NCBI RefSeq assembly: GCF_900094595.1
Contig: NZ_FMAD01000004.1
Location: forward strand, 186,001 to 250,000
Source of the DNA: Cupriavidus alkaliphilus
GTDB taxonomy: Bacteria > Pseudomonadota > Gammaproteobacteria > Burkholderiales > Burkholderiaceae
Direction of reading: 5' to 3'
DNA: 64,000 bases
In this document: positions 19,255-28,592 of the stretch, in pieces
Layout: each line of letters opens with the position of its first letter
Numbering within the stretch: position 1 is the first letter of the stretch
Program-made: the position numbers and the translations under genes
Notes under the pieces: generated by a model
What the model saw: the letters and a program-made list of their open reading frames with translations, nothing else
Told to the model about the DNA's origin: nothing
Databases searched by the model: none

Positions 19255-21093
19255 ATGCCAAACCCACTGTACGCCCTGCTGCAACGGCTGCGAAAGCACC
19301 GCGCCATGCTGTTGTTGGTCGTGGCGGCGCTGTCGCTAGCCATGCCAGCGGTGAGCCGCGCCGCCACCAACCAGATCGCGCTGCTTGTGCCGGACGGCAT
19401 GGCGCTGCCCGACGCACGCGTCTCGGCGTGGGAAGACGCCGCGCGCGAAGAAGGGTTGAAGCTGACCGTCATCAGCGATACCCAGTTGCAGCAGGGCATC
19501 ACCCCGGCACAGTTCCCTGGCGTCATCCTGCCAGACCAGGTGCATGTGCATGCCAGCGAGAACCTGATCGCCGCGCTGGAGAACTACACCAGCCTAGGCG
19601 GCAAGGTCATGCTGGTGTATGACTTCGGCGCGCTGACCACCACCGGCTTCTACGCGCCGCAGCGAAGCCGGCTCAGCAACCTTGCCGGCGTCGACTACGT
19701 GCTCTACGACTCCCTGCTCGGCAATATGATCGGACTGGGGCCGGTCACGGGCCTGGGCAGTACGCTGCGGAACATCCAGGTGCCGCCAGGCAAGTCGATG
19801 TTGTGGTCCACCAATGGCACCACCGACCCGGTGGAGGGCATTTCGGGCTATGTCTATGGCTTCCTGACCTATCCCAGCTTTGTCACGCAAGGCAGCTATA
19901 CCGGATCAGCGCTGCTGACGTCGCCGAACTTCGGCCTGGTGGCCGGGCTGCGCAATTTCGGCTCCGGCAGCGTGCTGTTCGTCAACCTGCCGCTGTCGTA
20001 CCTGAAGGGCCAGACCGACGGCATGCTGATGCACGGCTTCCTGCGCTACTTTGCCGTCAACCTGATGAAGCTGCCGCGGCTGTCGGCACAGCCGAAGGGG
20101 CGCGCCGGGCTGGTGCTGAACATGCATTTCTGCGCCGGCGACCAGATCGCCCCGGCACTCAAGCTCAAGAACTGGGGCATCTTCAACCACGGACCATTCT
20201 CGGTTTCCGTGACTGCCGGTCCGGACCAGATCACCTTTGGCGATGGCCTCGGCATCAAGCTGCCGCAGAATGCCACCGCGCAGCAGTTGCTGCTGTTTCT
20301 GCAATCCAAGGGCCACAAGATCGGCAGCCATGGCGGATGGATCCACGACTACTGGGGCGCCAATGCCAGCGAAACCAACCAGTCCACGTTCCAGCAGTAT
20401 CTTGAGCTGAACAAGCAAAGCGTGGAAGCCGTGACCGGGCGGCCCGCGACGGAGTATGCGGCGCCGGAAGGGAACACCCCGCAATGGTCGGTGGACTGGC
20501 TGGAAGCCAACGGCAACACCGGCTATTACTTCCTGGGCCATACCGGCATGGCGCCAACGCGCAGCTATCGCCACGGCGTGCTGACCAACCAGCGCATCCG
20601 CGCCTTCCCGGTCATGCCGTTCGGCCAGTACGCGACGTTCGAAGAGTTCGATGAATTCAACGTGCCCGCGGGCAGCGTCACCGCCTGGTACCGGCAACTG
20701 ATCGACTTCGTGGTCAAGAACCGCACCAGCCGGCTGATCTACATGCACCCGCTCGGCGCCGAGGAGTACCCGACGGTGTTGAATGCGCTGTTCAGCCGCG
20801 CCGCGACGCTGGCGCTGAGCGGACAGTTCAGCTGGTACACCATGGACACGCTGGCCAGGTTCGAGCAGCGGCGTGACCTGGTTAGCTGGCAGGCCACCGA
20901 CAACGGCCTCACCTGGGTATTCCAGGCCGCGCATCCGACCGACATGACCGACATGACATGGGTACTGCCGCGCACGGGCTTCATTCAGCCGGTGGTCACC
21001 GGCGGCCTCGGGCTCGTGACATTCGATGCCAACAACTGGATCGTGACCGCGCTGGGAGGGACATCGCTGACGTTTATCGCCAGCAAGCTCTGA
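19255..21093 (+). CDS. Periplasmic polysaccharide-deacetylase-like protein with N-terminal amidotransferase-like domain
   Basis: 612 aa. A signal peptide ends near residue 36 (AVSRA). Residues about 38-270 look like a class-I glutamine-amidotransferase/beta-galactosidase-trimerisation fold (IALLVPDGMALPD; LGGKVMLVYDFGAL). Residues about 285-510 resemble a NodB deacetylase: LVLNMHFCAGDQ in the place of the TFDD motif, SHGGWIHDY (His359, His364, probable metal ligands), YAAPEGNTPQW in the place of RxPY, and IYMHPLGAEEY for the last His motif. A C-terminal beta domain follows. A similar domain order, though not sequence, exists in PelA. Likely N-deacetylates the nascent polymer in the periplasm. 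The altered motif 1 leaves real doubt on catalysis. Confidence 0.7.
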   Translation: MPNPLYALLQRLRKHRAMLLLVVAALSLAMPAVSRAATNQIALLVPDGMALPDARVSAWEDAAREEGLKLTVISDTQLQQGITPAQFPGVILPDQVHVHASENLIAALENYTSLGGKVMLVYDFGALTTTGFYAPQRSRLSNLAGVDYVLYDSLLGNMIGLGPVTGLGSTLRNIQVPPGKSMLWSTNGTTDPVEGISGYVYGFLTYPSFVTQGSYTGSALLTSPNFGLVAGLRNFGSGSVLFVNLPLSYLKGQTDGMLMHGFLRYFAVNLMKLPRLSAQPKGRAGLVLNMHFCAGDQIAPALKLKNWGIFNHGPFSVSVTAGPDQITFGDGLGIKLPQNATAQQLLLFLQSKGHKIGSHGGWIHDYWGANASETNQSTFQQYLELNKQSVEAVTGRPATEYAAPEGNTPQWSVDWLEANGNTGYYFLGHTGMAPTRSYRHGVLTNQRIRAFPVMPFGQYATFEEFDEFNVPAGSVTAWYRQLIDFVVKNRTSRLIYMHPLGAEEYPTVLNALFSRAATLALSGQFSWYTMDTLARFEQRRDLVSWQATDNGLTWVFQAAHPTDMTDMTWVLPRTGFIQPVVTGGLGLVTFDANNWIVTALGGTSLTFIASKL

Positions 21094-21146
21094 TGCGCGA
21101 GCGCGGCGGCCTGCCGCGCCCACCACACACTTGAGGGTTGTCGCCC

Positions 21147-22721
21147 ATGCGCCTGGCCCATCGCTGGTTGCTGCCGCTGTGCGGATTGCTCGCGGGCAGC
21201 ATCGTCGTGCCGCTGCAGGCGGCCGACCTGCCGCTTCGCGGCGATACCCTGGTCCGCGAAGCGGCCGCGGCGCAGCCCATGCCCGCGCCTGCGACCCAGG
21301 CCATGGCGGGCAGCATCCCCGACCCGGGCGCGCAAACCGTGGCACTGGAGCTGGCTTTCGTCGATACGCTGCCCGCCGATTCGCTGGAGCCCCCCAAGCC
21401 GCCCGCACGGACGTGGCCGCCTGCACCGCCGGGCCAGCCGCCCATGCCGGCAGACGGGCACGCCATGGTCACGCTGCTCACCAGCATGCTGACGCTGATC
21501 GTCGCACTGGTGGTGTTCTACGCGGTGCGGCACTACGTGTTCACACTGAACCGCTTGTTCGGCAAGCAACGCCACCCCTACCTCGACATCGATATCGCCG
21601 ACTGGCCGAGGCTGACAGTGATGGTCGCCGCGCATAACGAAGAAGCCGTGATCGCCGGTTCGCTGGCATGCCTGCTGCGGGCCGACTATCCGGAAGACCG
21701 CCTCACCATCATGCCGGTCAACGACCGCTCCACCGACCGCACCCGCGACATCATCGACGCGATCGTGGCACAGCACCCGGGCCGCATCACGCCGTTCCAC
21801 CGTACCGGCGGCAAACCGGGCAAGGCCGCGGCCCTGAAGGACGCGTGCGAGACCGTGACCAGCGAGATCATCGTCGTCTTCGACGCCGACTACCTGCCGC
21901 CGATCGGCTTGCTCAAGCAACTGGTGGCACCGTTCTTCGATCCGGAAGTGGGTGCCACCATGGGGCGGGTGGTGCCGATGAACCTGAGCAGCAACCTGCT
22001 GACGCGGCTGCTGGATCTCGAGCGCTCCGGCGGCTACCAGGTCGACCAGCAGGCGCGCATGAACCTGAACCTTGTGCCTCAATACGGCGGCACCGTGGGC
22101 GGCATCCGCATGCGTGCGCTGCGCAGCGCCGGCGGCTGGCACGACGACGTGCTGGCCGAAGACACCGACCTGACCTACCGCCTGCTGCTGGCCAACTGGA
22201 AGACCGTCTACCAGAACTGGTCCGAATGCTATGAGGAAGTTCCCGAGAGCTGGCCCGTGCGGGTTCGGCAGATCAAGCGCTGGACCAAGGGGCACAACCA
22301 GGCGCTGTACCGGCACGCATGGAACATGGCGCGCTGCCGCGATCACGGCCTGCTCGAGAAGATCGACGGCCTGGCGCTGCTGGGCATCTACATGATGGCG
22401 CCGGTGATGCTGGCCGGCTGGCTGCTGGCAATCCTGCTGTTCTATGCCGGCGGACTGCCGTCGCTGGGAGAGGCGCTGGTCCTGTTCGCCCTGATCTCGT
22501 ACGGGACGCTGGGCAACTTTGCCGCGTTCTTCGAGATTGCCGCGGCGGTGTACCTGGACGGCAGCCGCGCTCGCATCTGCCTGCTGCCGCTGAATTACTT
22601 CGGCTTCCTGGTGAGCGTACTGGCCGTATCGCGGGCGATCGCCGACCAGATGGTGCTGGATCCGCTGCTGCGCCGCGAGATGCGCTGGGACAAGACCACG
22701 CGCTACCGACAGCGGAGCTGA
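21147..22721 (+). CDS. Family GT2 processive glycosyltransferase (polysaccharide synthase)
   Basis: 524 aa. The BcsA/PgaC/HasA series D, D, D, QxxRW is complete: NDRSTD (about 192), FDADY (245-249), EDTDL (339-343) and QIKRW (375-379). Three or more C-terminal helices follow. Unusually it begins with a signal-peptide-like segment (residues 1-26, LQAADLP), then about 80 residues rich in proline (PPKPPARTWPPAPPGQPPMP) that would lie in the periplasm, then a membrane helix at about 107-128. It probably polymerises and exports the chain across the inner membrane. It stops 3 bp before the next gene. ATG at 21147, behind GAGGG. Confidence 0.87.
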   Translation: MRLAHRWLLPLCGLLAGSIVVPLQAADLPLRGDTLVREAAAAQPMPAPATQAMAGSIPDPGAQTVALELAFVDTLPADSLEPPKPPARTWPPAPPGQPPMPADGHAMVTLLTSMLTLIVALVVFYAVRHYVFTLNRLFGKQRHPYLDIDIADWPRLTVMVAAHNEEAVIAGSLACLLRADYPEDRLTIMPVNDRSTDRTRDIIDAIVAQHPGRITPFHRTGGKPGKAAALKDACETVTSEIIVVFDADYLPPIGLLKQLVAPFFDPEVGATMGRVVPMNLSSNLLTRLLDLERSGGYQVDQQARMNLNLVPQYGGTVGGIRMRALRSAGGWHDDVLAEDTDLTYRLLLANWKTVYQNWSECYEEVPESWPVRVRQIKRWTKGHNQALYRHAWNMARCRDHGLLEKIDGLALLGIYMMAPVMLAGWLLAILLFYAGGLPSLGEALVLFALISYGTLGNFAAFFEIAAAVYLDGSRARICLLPLNYFGFLVSVLAVSRAIADQMVLDPLLRREMRWDKTTRYRQRS

Positions 22722-22723
22722 CC

Positions 22724-23824
22724 GTGTGGCCCCTCACCCTTGCGTTCCTGACCTTGCTGGTGCTGGCGCTGCCGTTGACGCCGGCACTGCTGGAATGGCG
22801 CAGGCAACGCGATATCGGGCCACTGCCCATCGATGGCGAACACACCCTGGATGTTGGTGCGGTGGCAGCCGGCTTTCGGGCGCGGCTGGTCGCGCAGCCG
22901 GAGTCGCCGGGGCAAGTGGGCAGAGCCACGCCCGAGCTTTCGCTGGAGCCGCTGGTACGCGTGGACGGCGCCTTCGTGCCGAGCCCGGCCGAGGCGGCAG
23001 CCGGGCTGTGCGCCCGCACCATCGTGGCTGCCGAAGCCGTGCAGCTGCCCGACGATTACGCCTTCGCCCGCGACATCTATGGCCGGCGCAGCATCCGCAC
23101 CGGACAGCGCAACCGCCTGCAGGGACTGCTTTCCGACGGCGCCATAGTCATCGCCGCAGGCAGCGAGCTGCAGCGATGGGCCCACGCCAGCCGCGTGTAC
23201 GTGAGCGAAAGCTGCCGCCTGCTGGGTCCGGTGGCCGCGCTGCAGTCGATCCGGCTGGAGGCAGGCTGCCGCTTCGCGTCGGTCAATGCGCCCGTGGTCC
23301 GTTTCGGTCGTGCCGGCGACGCTGCCGGCATCGCCGACGGCACCGCGGCCGGCCCCTGCGCCGGTGCGCCGGCGGGCGAGCTCGCGCCCGCCGAAGCGAA
23401 GGATGGTCGCTGGCTGGTGCCGCAAGACTTCACCTTCCCCGCCAACAGACTGTATCGCGGCGACTTGGTGGTCCATGGCAACCTGTGGATCGGCACCGGC
23501 GCCCACATTGCCGGCAGTGTCAAGGCGAGCGGCAGCATCCGCCTGGAAGCCGGCGCCGGCATCGATGGCGCCCTGATTGCCGGGGCTGACATCTCGGTGG
23601 AGCGCGGCTGCGCCATCGGCGGGCCGGTCGCCGCCGAGCGCGAGATCCGGCTGGCCCCATCCTGCGTGATCGGCTCGCCGCAGCGGCACACCACCGTGGT
23701 GGCACCGGTGTTGCGCGCGCGCGTCGGCGCCACGGTACACGGCGCCGCCTCGGCCCTGGAGCATGGGCGCGTCGAACCGGATTGCGACGCTGCCACCACC
23801 AAGGATCATCCATGCCCGCCCTGA
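22724..23824 (+). CDS. Membrane-anchored bactofilin-like beta-helix protein
   Basis: 366 aa from a GTG at 22724, 3 nt after the synthase stop. An N-terminal membrane helix (LTLAFLTLLVLALPLTPALL) is followed by a soluble domain. Residues about 240-335 contain short repeats with hydrophobic-Gly periodicity (GDLVVHGNLWIGTGAHIAGS, VKASGSIRLEAGAGIDGALI) typical of right-handed beta-helices such as polymer-forming bactofilins. Its end overlaps the next gene by 13 bp. The translational link to the synthase suggests that it scaffolds or positions the synthase complex; this is inference. Confidence 0.72.
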   Translation: MWPLTLAFLTLLVLALPLTPALLEWRRQRDIGPLPIDGEHTLDVGAVAAGFRARLVAQPESPGQVGRATPELSLEPLVRVDGAFVPSPAEAAAGLCARTIVAAEAVQLPDDYAFARDIYGRRSIRTGQRNRLQGLLSDGAIVIAAGSELQRWAHASRVYVSESCRLLGPVAALQSIRLEAGCRFASVNAPVVRFGRAGDAAGIADGTAAGPCAGAPAGELAPAEAKDGRWLVPQDFTFPANRLYRGDLVVHGNLWIGTGAHIAGSVKASGSIRLEAGAGIDGALIAGADISVERGCAIGGPVAAEREIRLAPSCVIGSPQRHTTVVAPVLRARVGATVHGAASALEHGRVEPDCDAATTKDHPCPP

Positions 23825-24822
23825 AAGCCCTGTTCACCCTGCTGATGGCCCTCGCCACCACCCTGGCCGTCCCCGCGGCCGCCGCCGAGCTTGCGCTGCC
23901 GGGCTACCAACGGTCCGACGGCGCCATCACGACATACTTCGGTGGCGACTCGATCGACCCTTACTTCGCGGCCAAGGCCCTGCTGGCGGCACAGGATGCC
24001 GGCATGGCCACCACCACCGCGGCCGGCAAGTGGATCGCGTGGCAACTGCCACGCCAGCACGGCGACGGCCGCTTCGACCGCTATTGCCTCACGGGGCAAC
24101 ACTTTGCCGCCTGCCAGGCCGCGGATGCCGACGACGCGCTGATGGCGGCCTGGATGGAACTGCTGGTCCGCACCGCCCCGGCCAAGGGCATGCCGCCCGC
24201 GTGGCAGGCCAGCTTCGACAAGGCAGCCCGCTACCTCGACACGCTGCGCGACCGCCGCACCGGTGTCTACCAGATTTCCTCCACACTGCCGGTGGCGCTG
24301 CTGATGGACAATGTCGAGGTATCCAGCGCGTTCAAGGCAGTCAGCGCCTACCGCCAGCGGCTGGGCGACAGCAGCGGCGCCGCGGCCTGGGCACGCCAGG
24401 CCGAACAGCTCGACCAAGCCATCCTGCGCGTGTTCTGGCGCAAAGGCGGCTTCCTGGTCAGCACCCAGCCGCGCGAGCGCAGCGAGTTCTATCCCGATGC
24501 GGTGGCGCAGATCTTCCCCATCCTGGCCGATATCCAGCCTCCCGGCCATCCGCACGCCAGTGCCTACCAGGCGTGGATGACAACGCATCGCTTCGCGTGG
24601 CTGCAAATGACAGAGGTGGACTTCCCGTGGGGGCTGGTCGCGCTGGTGGCCGACAAGATGGGCGACGCCGACGCGATCACCTGCTGGCGCGTGCGCTCGA
24701 ACCAGTTCCGCCACGGCCATCACTGGAACGTCCTGGAAGAGGCGCTGTTCCTGGCCTTCGAGGCCAGGCTCACGCCGGCGCAGGCGCTCGCGCCACCGCC
24801 GGCCAGCCTGCGCTGCCGATAG
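23812..24822 (+). CDS. Secreted alpha/alpha-barrel glycosidase-like protein
   Basis: 336 aa. Signal peptide to about residue 24 (VPAAAA). The mature part is helical, with evenly spaced helix pairs and acidic/aromatic patches such as RQHGDGRFDRYCL, TEVDFPWGLVALVADKMGDA and HWNVLEEALFLAFEARL, which recall six-hairpin glycosidases (GH8-like). I cannot assign a GH family. Periplasmic glycosidases of this kind trim polymer and assist export in cellulose and alginate systems. The gene starts inside its upstream neighbour (ATG 23812, AAGGAT upstream), so expression is coupled. Confidence 0.6.
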   Translation: MPALKALFTLLMALATTLAVPAAAAELALPGYQRSDGAITTYFGGDSIDPYFAAKALLAAQDAGMATTTAAGKWIAWQLPRQHGDGRFDRYCLTGQHFAACQAADADDALMAAWMELLVRTAPAKGMPPAWQASFDKAARYLDTLRDRRTGVYQISSTLPVALLMDNVEVSSAFKAVSAYRQRLGDSSGAAAWARQAEQLDQAILRVFWRKGGFLVSTQPRERSEFYPDAVAQIFPILADIQPPGHPHASAYQAWMTTHRFAWLQMTEVDFPWGLVALVADKMGDADAITCWRVRSNQFRHGHHWNVLEEALFLAFEARLTPAQALAPPPASLRCR

Positions 24823-25026
24823 CCCGGTAACGCAGGGGCGCGGGGCCAAGGCAACCGACCGGCACGCCTGGCCAGCATTTCAGAGATGCAACACACCACC
24901 AAAATGACGAGGCATGGCGGATCGACGCATCGCCCCGCCCCGGTGTATGGTGCAAGCGCTGCTGCCACATCAGGCGGTCTGCACCGGCCGTCCCCGGAAA
25001 TACCCATAAGCACGACAGGAGGCAAT

Positions 25027-25866
25027 GTGAAGCTACCGGACGCCAGATGCTTCGGCGCACAGTCCCTTGCCTGCCTGCTCGGCGTGCTGGCACTGGCGGC
25101 TTGTCCCCACGCCCGGGCCCAGGCCGAGGCCACCGCCCCCCGGACGTTCGCCCCGTCGCTGACGGGCTTTATCGAAGGCGGCCTGGGTCACGCCAGCCTG
25201 ACCGGCAACAACGCCAGCTGGAACGACCAGTATCTGCGCGGCGGAGTGCACCTGTCCGCCGCTGACTACGTCACCGGCGAAATCAGCCACCAGCGGCACT
25301 TTGACGACCAGGGCACATTCTTCGGCCTGGGCTACACCCGCACCTTCAATCCGGACTGGTACGGCTTCCTGAGCGTCGGCACCAGCGCCGGCGGCTTTTT
25401 CCTGCCAGAGTTCCGCGTCGACGGCATGCTGTTCCGCAAATTTCTCGAGAAGAGAAACCTGGTGGCCAGTGCGGGCTTCACTTACTACCGCGCCAAGGAA
25501 ATCTATACCGACAAGACACTGCTACTCGGCCTGACCTACTATTTCGACGCACCGTGGATCGTGCAGCTCGGCGCGCGCCTGAACCGCAGCGACCCGGGCA
25601 ACGTCCGCTCCAACCGCGGCGTGGCCGCCATCACCTACGGCCGCGACAAAGACCAGTACATCACCCTCAAGTACGACGGCGGCCGCGAAGCCTATCAGCT
25701 GACCGGCGCGCAGTCGCTGCTGAGCGACTTTACCAGCCATGAGGTCACGCTGACGTGGCGCAAGTGGTTCAACAAACGTTACGGCATGAACCTGCGCGCG
25801 ATCTATTACGAGAACCCGTCGTACCGGCGCAAGCAAGCGGAGATCGGCTTCTTCGTCGAGTTCTGA
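25027..25866 (+). CDS. YaiO-family outer-membrane beta-barrel protein
   Basis: 279 aa from GTG 25027, which has AGGAGG at 25017-25022; the overlapping ATG at 25025 stops at once. Signal peptide to about residue 32 (ARAQA). The rest shows amphipathic strands with aromatic girdles (GFIEGGLGHASLTGNNASWN; WYGFLSVGTSAGGFFLPEFR) and a terminal strand ending EIGFFVEF, with final Phe as required for barrel assembly. The pattern fits the YaiO family. It is the likely outer-membrane port or polymer-binding barrel of the cluster. It lies 204 bp after the glycosidase-like gene. Confidence 0.8.
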   Translation: MKLPDARCFGAQSLACLLGVLALAACPHARAQAEATAPRTFAPSLTGFIEGGLGHASLTGNNASWNDQYLRGGVHLSAADYVTGEISHQRHFDDQGTFFGLGYTRTFNPDWYGFLSVGTSAGGFFLPEFRVDGMLFRKFLEKRNLVASAGFTYYRAKEIYTDKTLLLGLTYYFDAPWIVQLGARLNRSDPGNVRSNRGVAAITYGRDKDQYITLKYDGGREAYQLTGAQSLLSDFTSHEVTLTWRKWFNKRYGMNLRAIYYENPSYRRKQAEIGFFVEF

Positions 25867-25868
25867 CC

Positions 25869-26687
25869 ATGCCGCGCCAGGCCTGCGATCGCACTGCCGA
25901 GCCACCCGCCGCACGCGACAAGGGCGATGCACTCGGCCTGGCAACGCTGTACCATGCACGGCAGCGATCGCTGGACCGCCTGATACTGAGCCTGCCCACG
26001 CTTGCCGCGATCCCGCTGGTTGCGCTCGCCTTCAACGCCGCCGAATGGATGCTGCGCGGCAAGCTCAGCGCGGCATGGGCCGCCGTGCTGGCCTTCTGGA
26101 TCGACAAGCTGCGCCTGGAGGGTACCGTGTCCGAGCGGACCGCGCCGCTAGGCTGGTTCGACCTGCCCCTTCCGTACGTCAGTGTCTCCGTCGCGATGCC
26201 CGACACGCTGACGTGGTGGCTGACGCTGGCTGGCACACTGGCGGCCGCGCTGCTGGCGCTGCGCCTGCGCGACCACTACCTGCCGCTGCGCTATTTCATA
26301 TTGTTCGCGGTGTTCGTGCAGTCTACCGCGCTGCTGTTCTTCGCGGTGGCCCCACATAGTTTTCCGTATAGCGCAAGCAGCTACATTGACAACGGCCTCA
26401 AGACCTCCTGCGGCTTTCTCTGGCTGCTGCCGTGGGCCCATGCGCTGACGTACTACATCTTCGGCTTTGCGTGGTGGAAGAAGATATCGCTGACGCTGCT
26501 GACCCTGGCGTTCGTGGTCGTCGCCGTACCGTTGCAACTGGCGTTGCACCTGTACATCCTGTCATGCTGCTCGCTGCTGATGATGCCGTTGCTGTCCTTT
26601 GTATTGGGGCCGACCGTGATGGTATCGGGATGCATCGCGCTGTACGGATGGGCCATGAGCTGGAAGCGTCCGGGCGGACGCCCGTAG
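25869..26687 (+). CDS. Polytopic membrane protein ending the polysaccharide operon
   Basis: 272 aa, ATG 2 bp after the barrel gene's stop. About seven hydrophobic segments can be counted from residue 40 on, including RFILFAVFVQ-type and LTYYIFGFAWW-type helices with an acid/aromatic loop (FDLPLPYVSVSVAMPDTLTW) between helices 2 and 3. No acyltransferase (MBOAT) His or exosortase Cys/Arg/His triad is evident. It may be an inner-membrane partner of the synthase. Family unknown. Confidence 0.65.
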   Translation: MPRQACDRTAEPPAARDKGDALGLATLYHARQRSLDRLILSLPTLAAIPLVALAFNAAEWMLRGKLSAAWAAVLAFWIDKLRLEGTVSERTAPLGWFDLPLPYVSVSVAMPDTLTWWLTLAGTLAAALLALRLRDHYLPLRYFILFAVFVQSTALLFFAVAPHSFPYSASSYIDNGLKTSCGFLWLLPWAHALTYYIFGFAWWKKISLTLLTLAFVVVAVPLQLALHLYILSCCSLLMMPLLSFVLGPTVMVSGCIALYGWAMSWKRPGGRP

Positions 26688-26772
26688 TGCCGGCGTGCCG
26701 CCGTGACGGCGGCCGTACCGGGCAGGGCGCCCTTCTTACGGCTGGCGGAAGAAGGCAAGCGCTGCCCGGCCG

Positions 26773-28314
26773 TCAGGCCGCCAGCCTGAACGTCGCCACC
26801 GCCTCCTTCAGCCGCTGCGCCTGCTCCTCCAGCGAACCCGCCGCCGCAGCAGCCTCTTCCACCAGCGCCGCGTTCTGCTGCGTCACCGTGTCCATCTGCG
26901 TCACCGCCTGGTTCACCTGCTCGATGCCCGAGCTCTGCTCGGCCGACGCGGCGCTGATCTCGCCCATGATGTCGGTCACGCGCTTGACCGCGGCGACGAT
27001 CTCTTCCATGGTCTGGCCCGACTGCGTCACCAGCATGGAGCCCTTTTCGACGCGGTCGACCGAATCGCCGATCAGCGCCTTGATCTCCTTGGCCGCGGTC
27101 GCGCTGCGCTGCGCCAGCGTGCGCACTTCGCCCGCCACCACCGCAAAGCCGCGGCCCTGCTCGCCGGCGCGCGCGGCTTCCACCGCGGCGTTGAGCGCCA
27201 GGATATTGGTCTGGAACGCAATGCCCTCGATCACGGCGATAATGTCGACCACCTTCTTCGACGCGCCGTTGATCTCTTCCATGGTCTCGGCCACCTGGCC
27301 CGCGACTTCGCCGCCCTTGGCGGCGATATCCGAGGCGTTGACCGCGAGCGTGCTGGCCTGGCGCGCGTTGTCGGCGTTCTGGCGCACGATGCTGGTCAGC
27401 TCCTCCATGCTGGCCGCGGTCTGCTGCAGCGACGAGGCCTGTTCCTCGGTGCGCTGCGACAGGTCGGTGTTGCCGGCCGCGATCTGGCTGGTGCCCGACA
27501 CGATCGACTCGGTCCCGGCGCGCACCTGGCGCACGATGCGCAGGATATTGGCGTTCATGTCAGCCAGTGCCTGCAGCAGCTGGCCGGTTTCGTCGCGGCT
27601 GTCGACGTCGATGCGGCTGGTCAGGTCGCCCGAGGCCACGGTGCGTGCCACCGCCACGGCGCGATGCAGCGGACGCGTGATGCCGCGGGTGAGCCAGAAC
27701 GCGAACGCGATGCCGATCCCCAGCACCACCACGCCCAGCCCGATCAGGCTGTTGCGCGCATTGACGTAGATGGCGTTGATCTCGCGCGCGGTGGCGTCGA
27801 TGCTGGCGCGCTGGATGTCGAGCAGCTTCTGGATCTCGGCCAGGTAGGCGTCGCCGGCGGGCACGAACTCCTGCTCCAGCACCTGGTTGGCTTCCTCGGT
27901 CAGGCCTTCCTGCTTGAGCTTGGTGATCTTGTCGCGGCCGTTGTTGTACGGGTCGCGCACGCTCAGGATCTTCTGGAACGCGGCCTTTTCCTCTTCGGAG
28001 TTCAGCATCGGCTGCAGCTTGTCGCGCAGCTGCGCAATGCCTTCGATCGATGCCTTGGTCTCGGCGGCAAAGAACTGGCCCAGCGAAGGGTCGGCGCTGC
28101 GCGCCACCGCGGTGGTACGGCGCACGCTGGTGTGCATGAGGCGATACCAGTCGCTGACCAGCCGCTCCTTGGTCAGCGGCTGCTGCATCATTGCGTGCGT
28201 GCGCTCGGCCACCTGCTGCAGCCGCAGCATGCCCAATCCCGTCGTCAGCGCCGCAAGCAGCAATACCACCCCAAAGCCGATGCCGAGGCGAACCCCGATA
28301 CCTAGATTCTTCAT
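26773..28314 (-). CDS. Methyl-accepting chemotaxis protein
   Basis: 513 aa from the ATG at 28312-28314 ([15 protein letters not shown]); a start 27 nt upstream is possible and neither has a strong ribosome site. Transmembrane helix 1 (about 8-30), a four-helix-bundle periplasmic sensor (about 31-188), helix 2 (189-209), HAMP (to about 260) and the cytoplasmic signalling hairpin with [20 protein letters not shown] at its tip. No C-terminal CheR/CheB pentapeptide. The ligand is unknown. It stands alone, convergent with the polysaccharide operon. Confidence 0.93.
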   Translation of the reverse strand: MKNLGIGVRLGIGFGVVLLLAALTTGLGMLRLQQVAERTHAMMQQPLTKERLVSDWYRLMHTSVRRTTAVARSADPSLGQFFAAETKASIEGIAQLRDKLQPMLNSEEEKAAFQKILSVRDPYNNGRDKITKLKQEGLTEEANQVLEQEFVPAGDAYLAEIQKLLDIQRASIDATAREINAIYVNARNSLIGLGVVVLGIGIAFAFWLTRGITRPLHRAVAVARTVASGDLTSRIDVDSRDETGQLLQALADMNANILRIVRQVRAGTESIVSGTSQIAAGNTDLSQRTEEQASSLQQTAASMEELTSIVRQNADNARQASTLAVNASDIAAKGGEVAGQVAETMEEINGASKKVVDIIAVIEGIAFQTNILALNAAVEAARAGEQGRGFAVVAGEVRTLAQRSATAAKEIKALIGDSVDRVEKGSMLVTQSGQTMEEIVAAVKRVTDIMGEISAASAEQSSGIEQVNQAVTQMDTVTQQNAALVEEAAAAAGSLEEQAQRLKEAVATFRLAA

Positions 28315-28592
28315 TTCTTCTACCTGATTAGCATTGGTCATGGCGAAGTGCTGCCGCGCCCCGAAATGGCTCGGCGCAACGCTCTTCGCTCTCATCGTCC
28401 GCGGGCGGGCCGGGTCGGGCCGACGCACAGGCGGGCTATGGATGCCAACGGCAGGGGCGGCGGTAACTTTAGGGTCTTCCTCGATTGACGGCCAGAAGTG
28501 TGCGGATACCGGCTATAGTGGACAGGATCCCGGCCAAAGGGCACGCCATCCCCGCCGCCGGCCGACCTGCCAGTCCTTCCAGGAGACCCAGC

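Noticed and set aside
26697..26713. GCCGCC/GGCGGC hairpin between the polysaccharide operon and the chemoreceptor gene
   Set aside because: Six-bp stem without U-tract, common by chance at this GC content; kept out of the terminator list.
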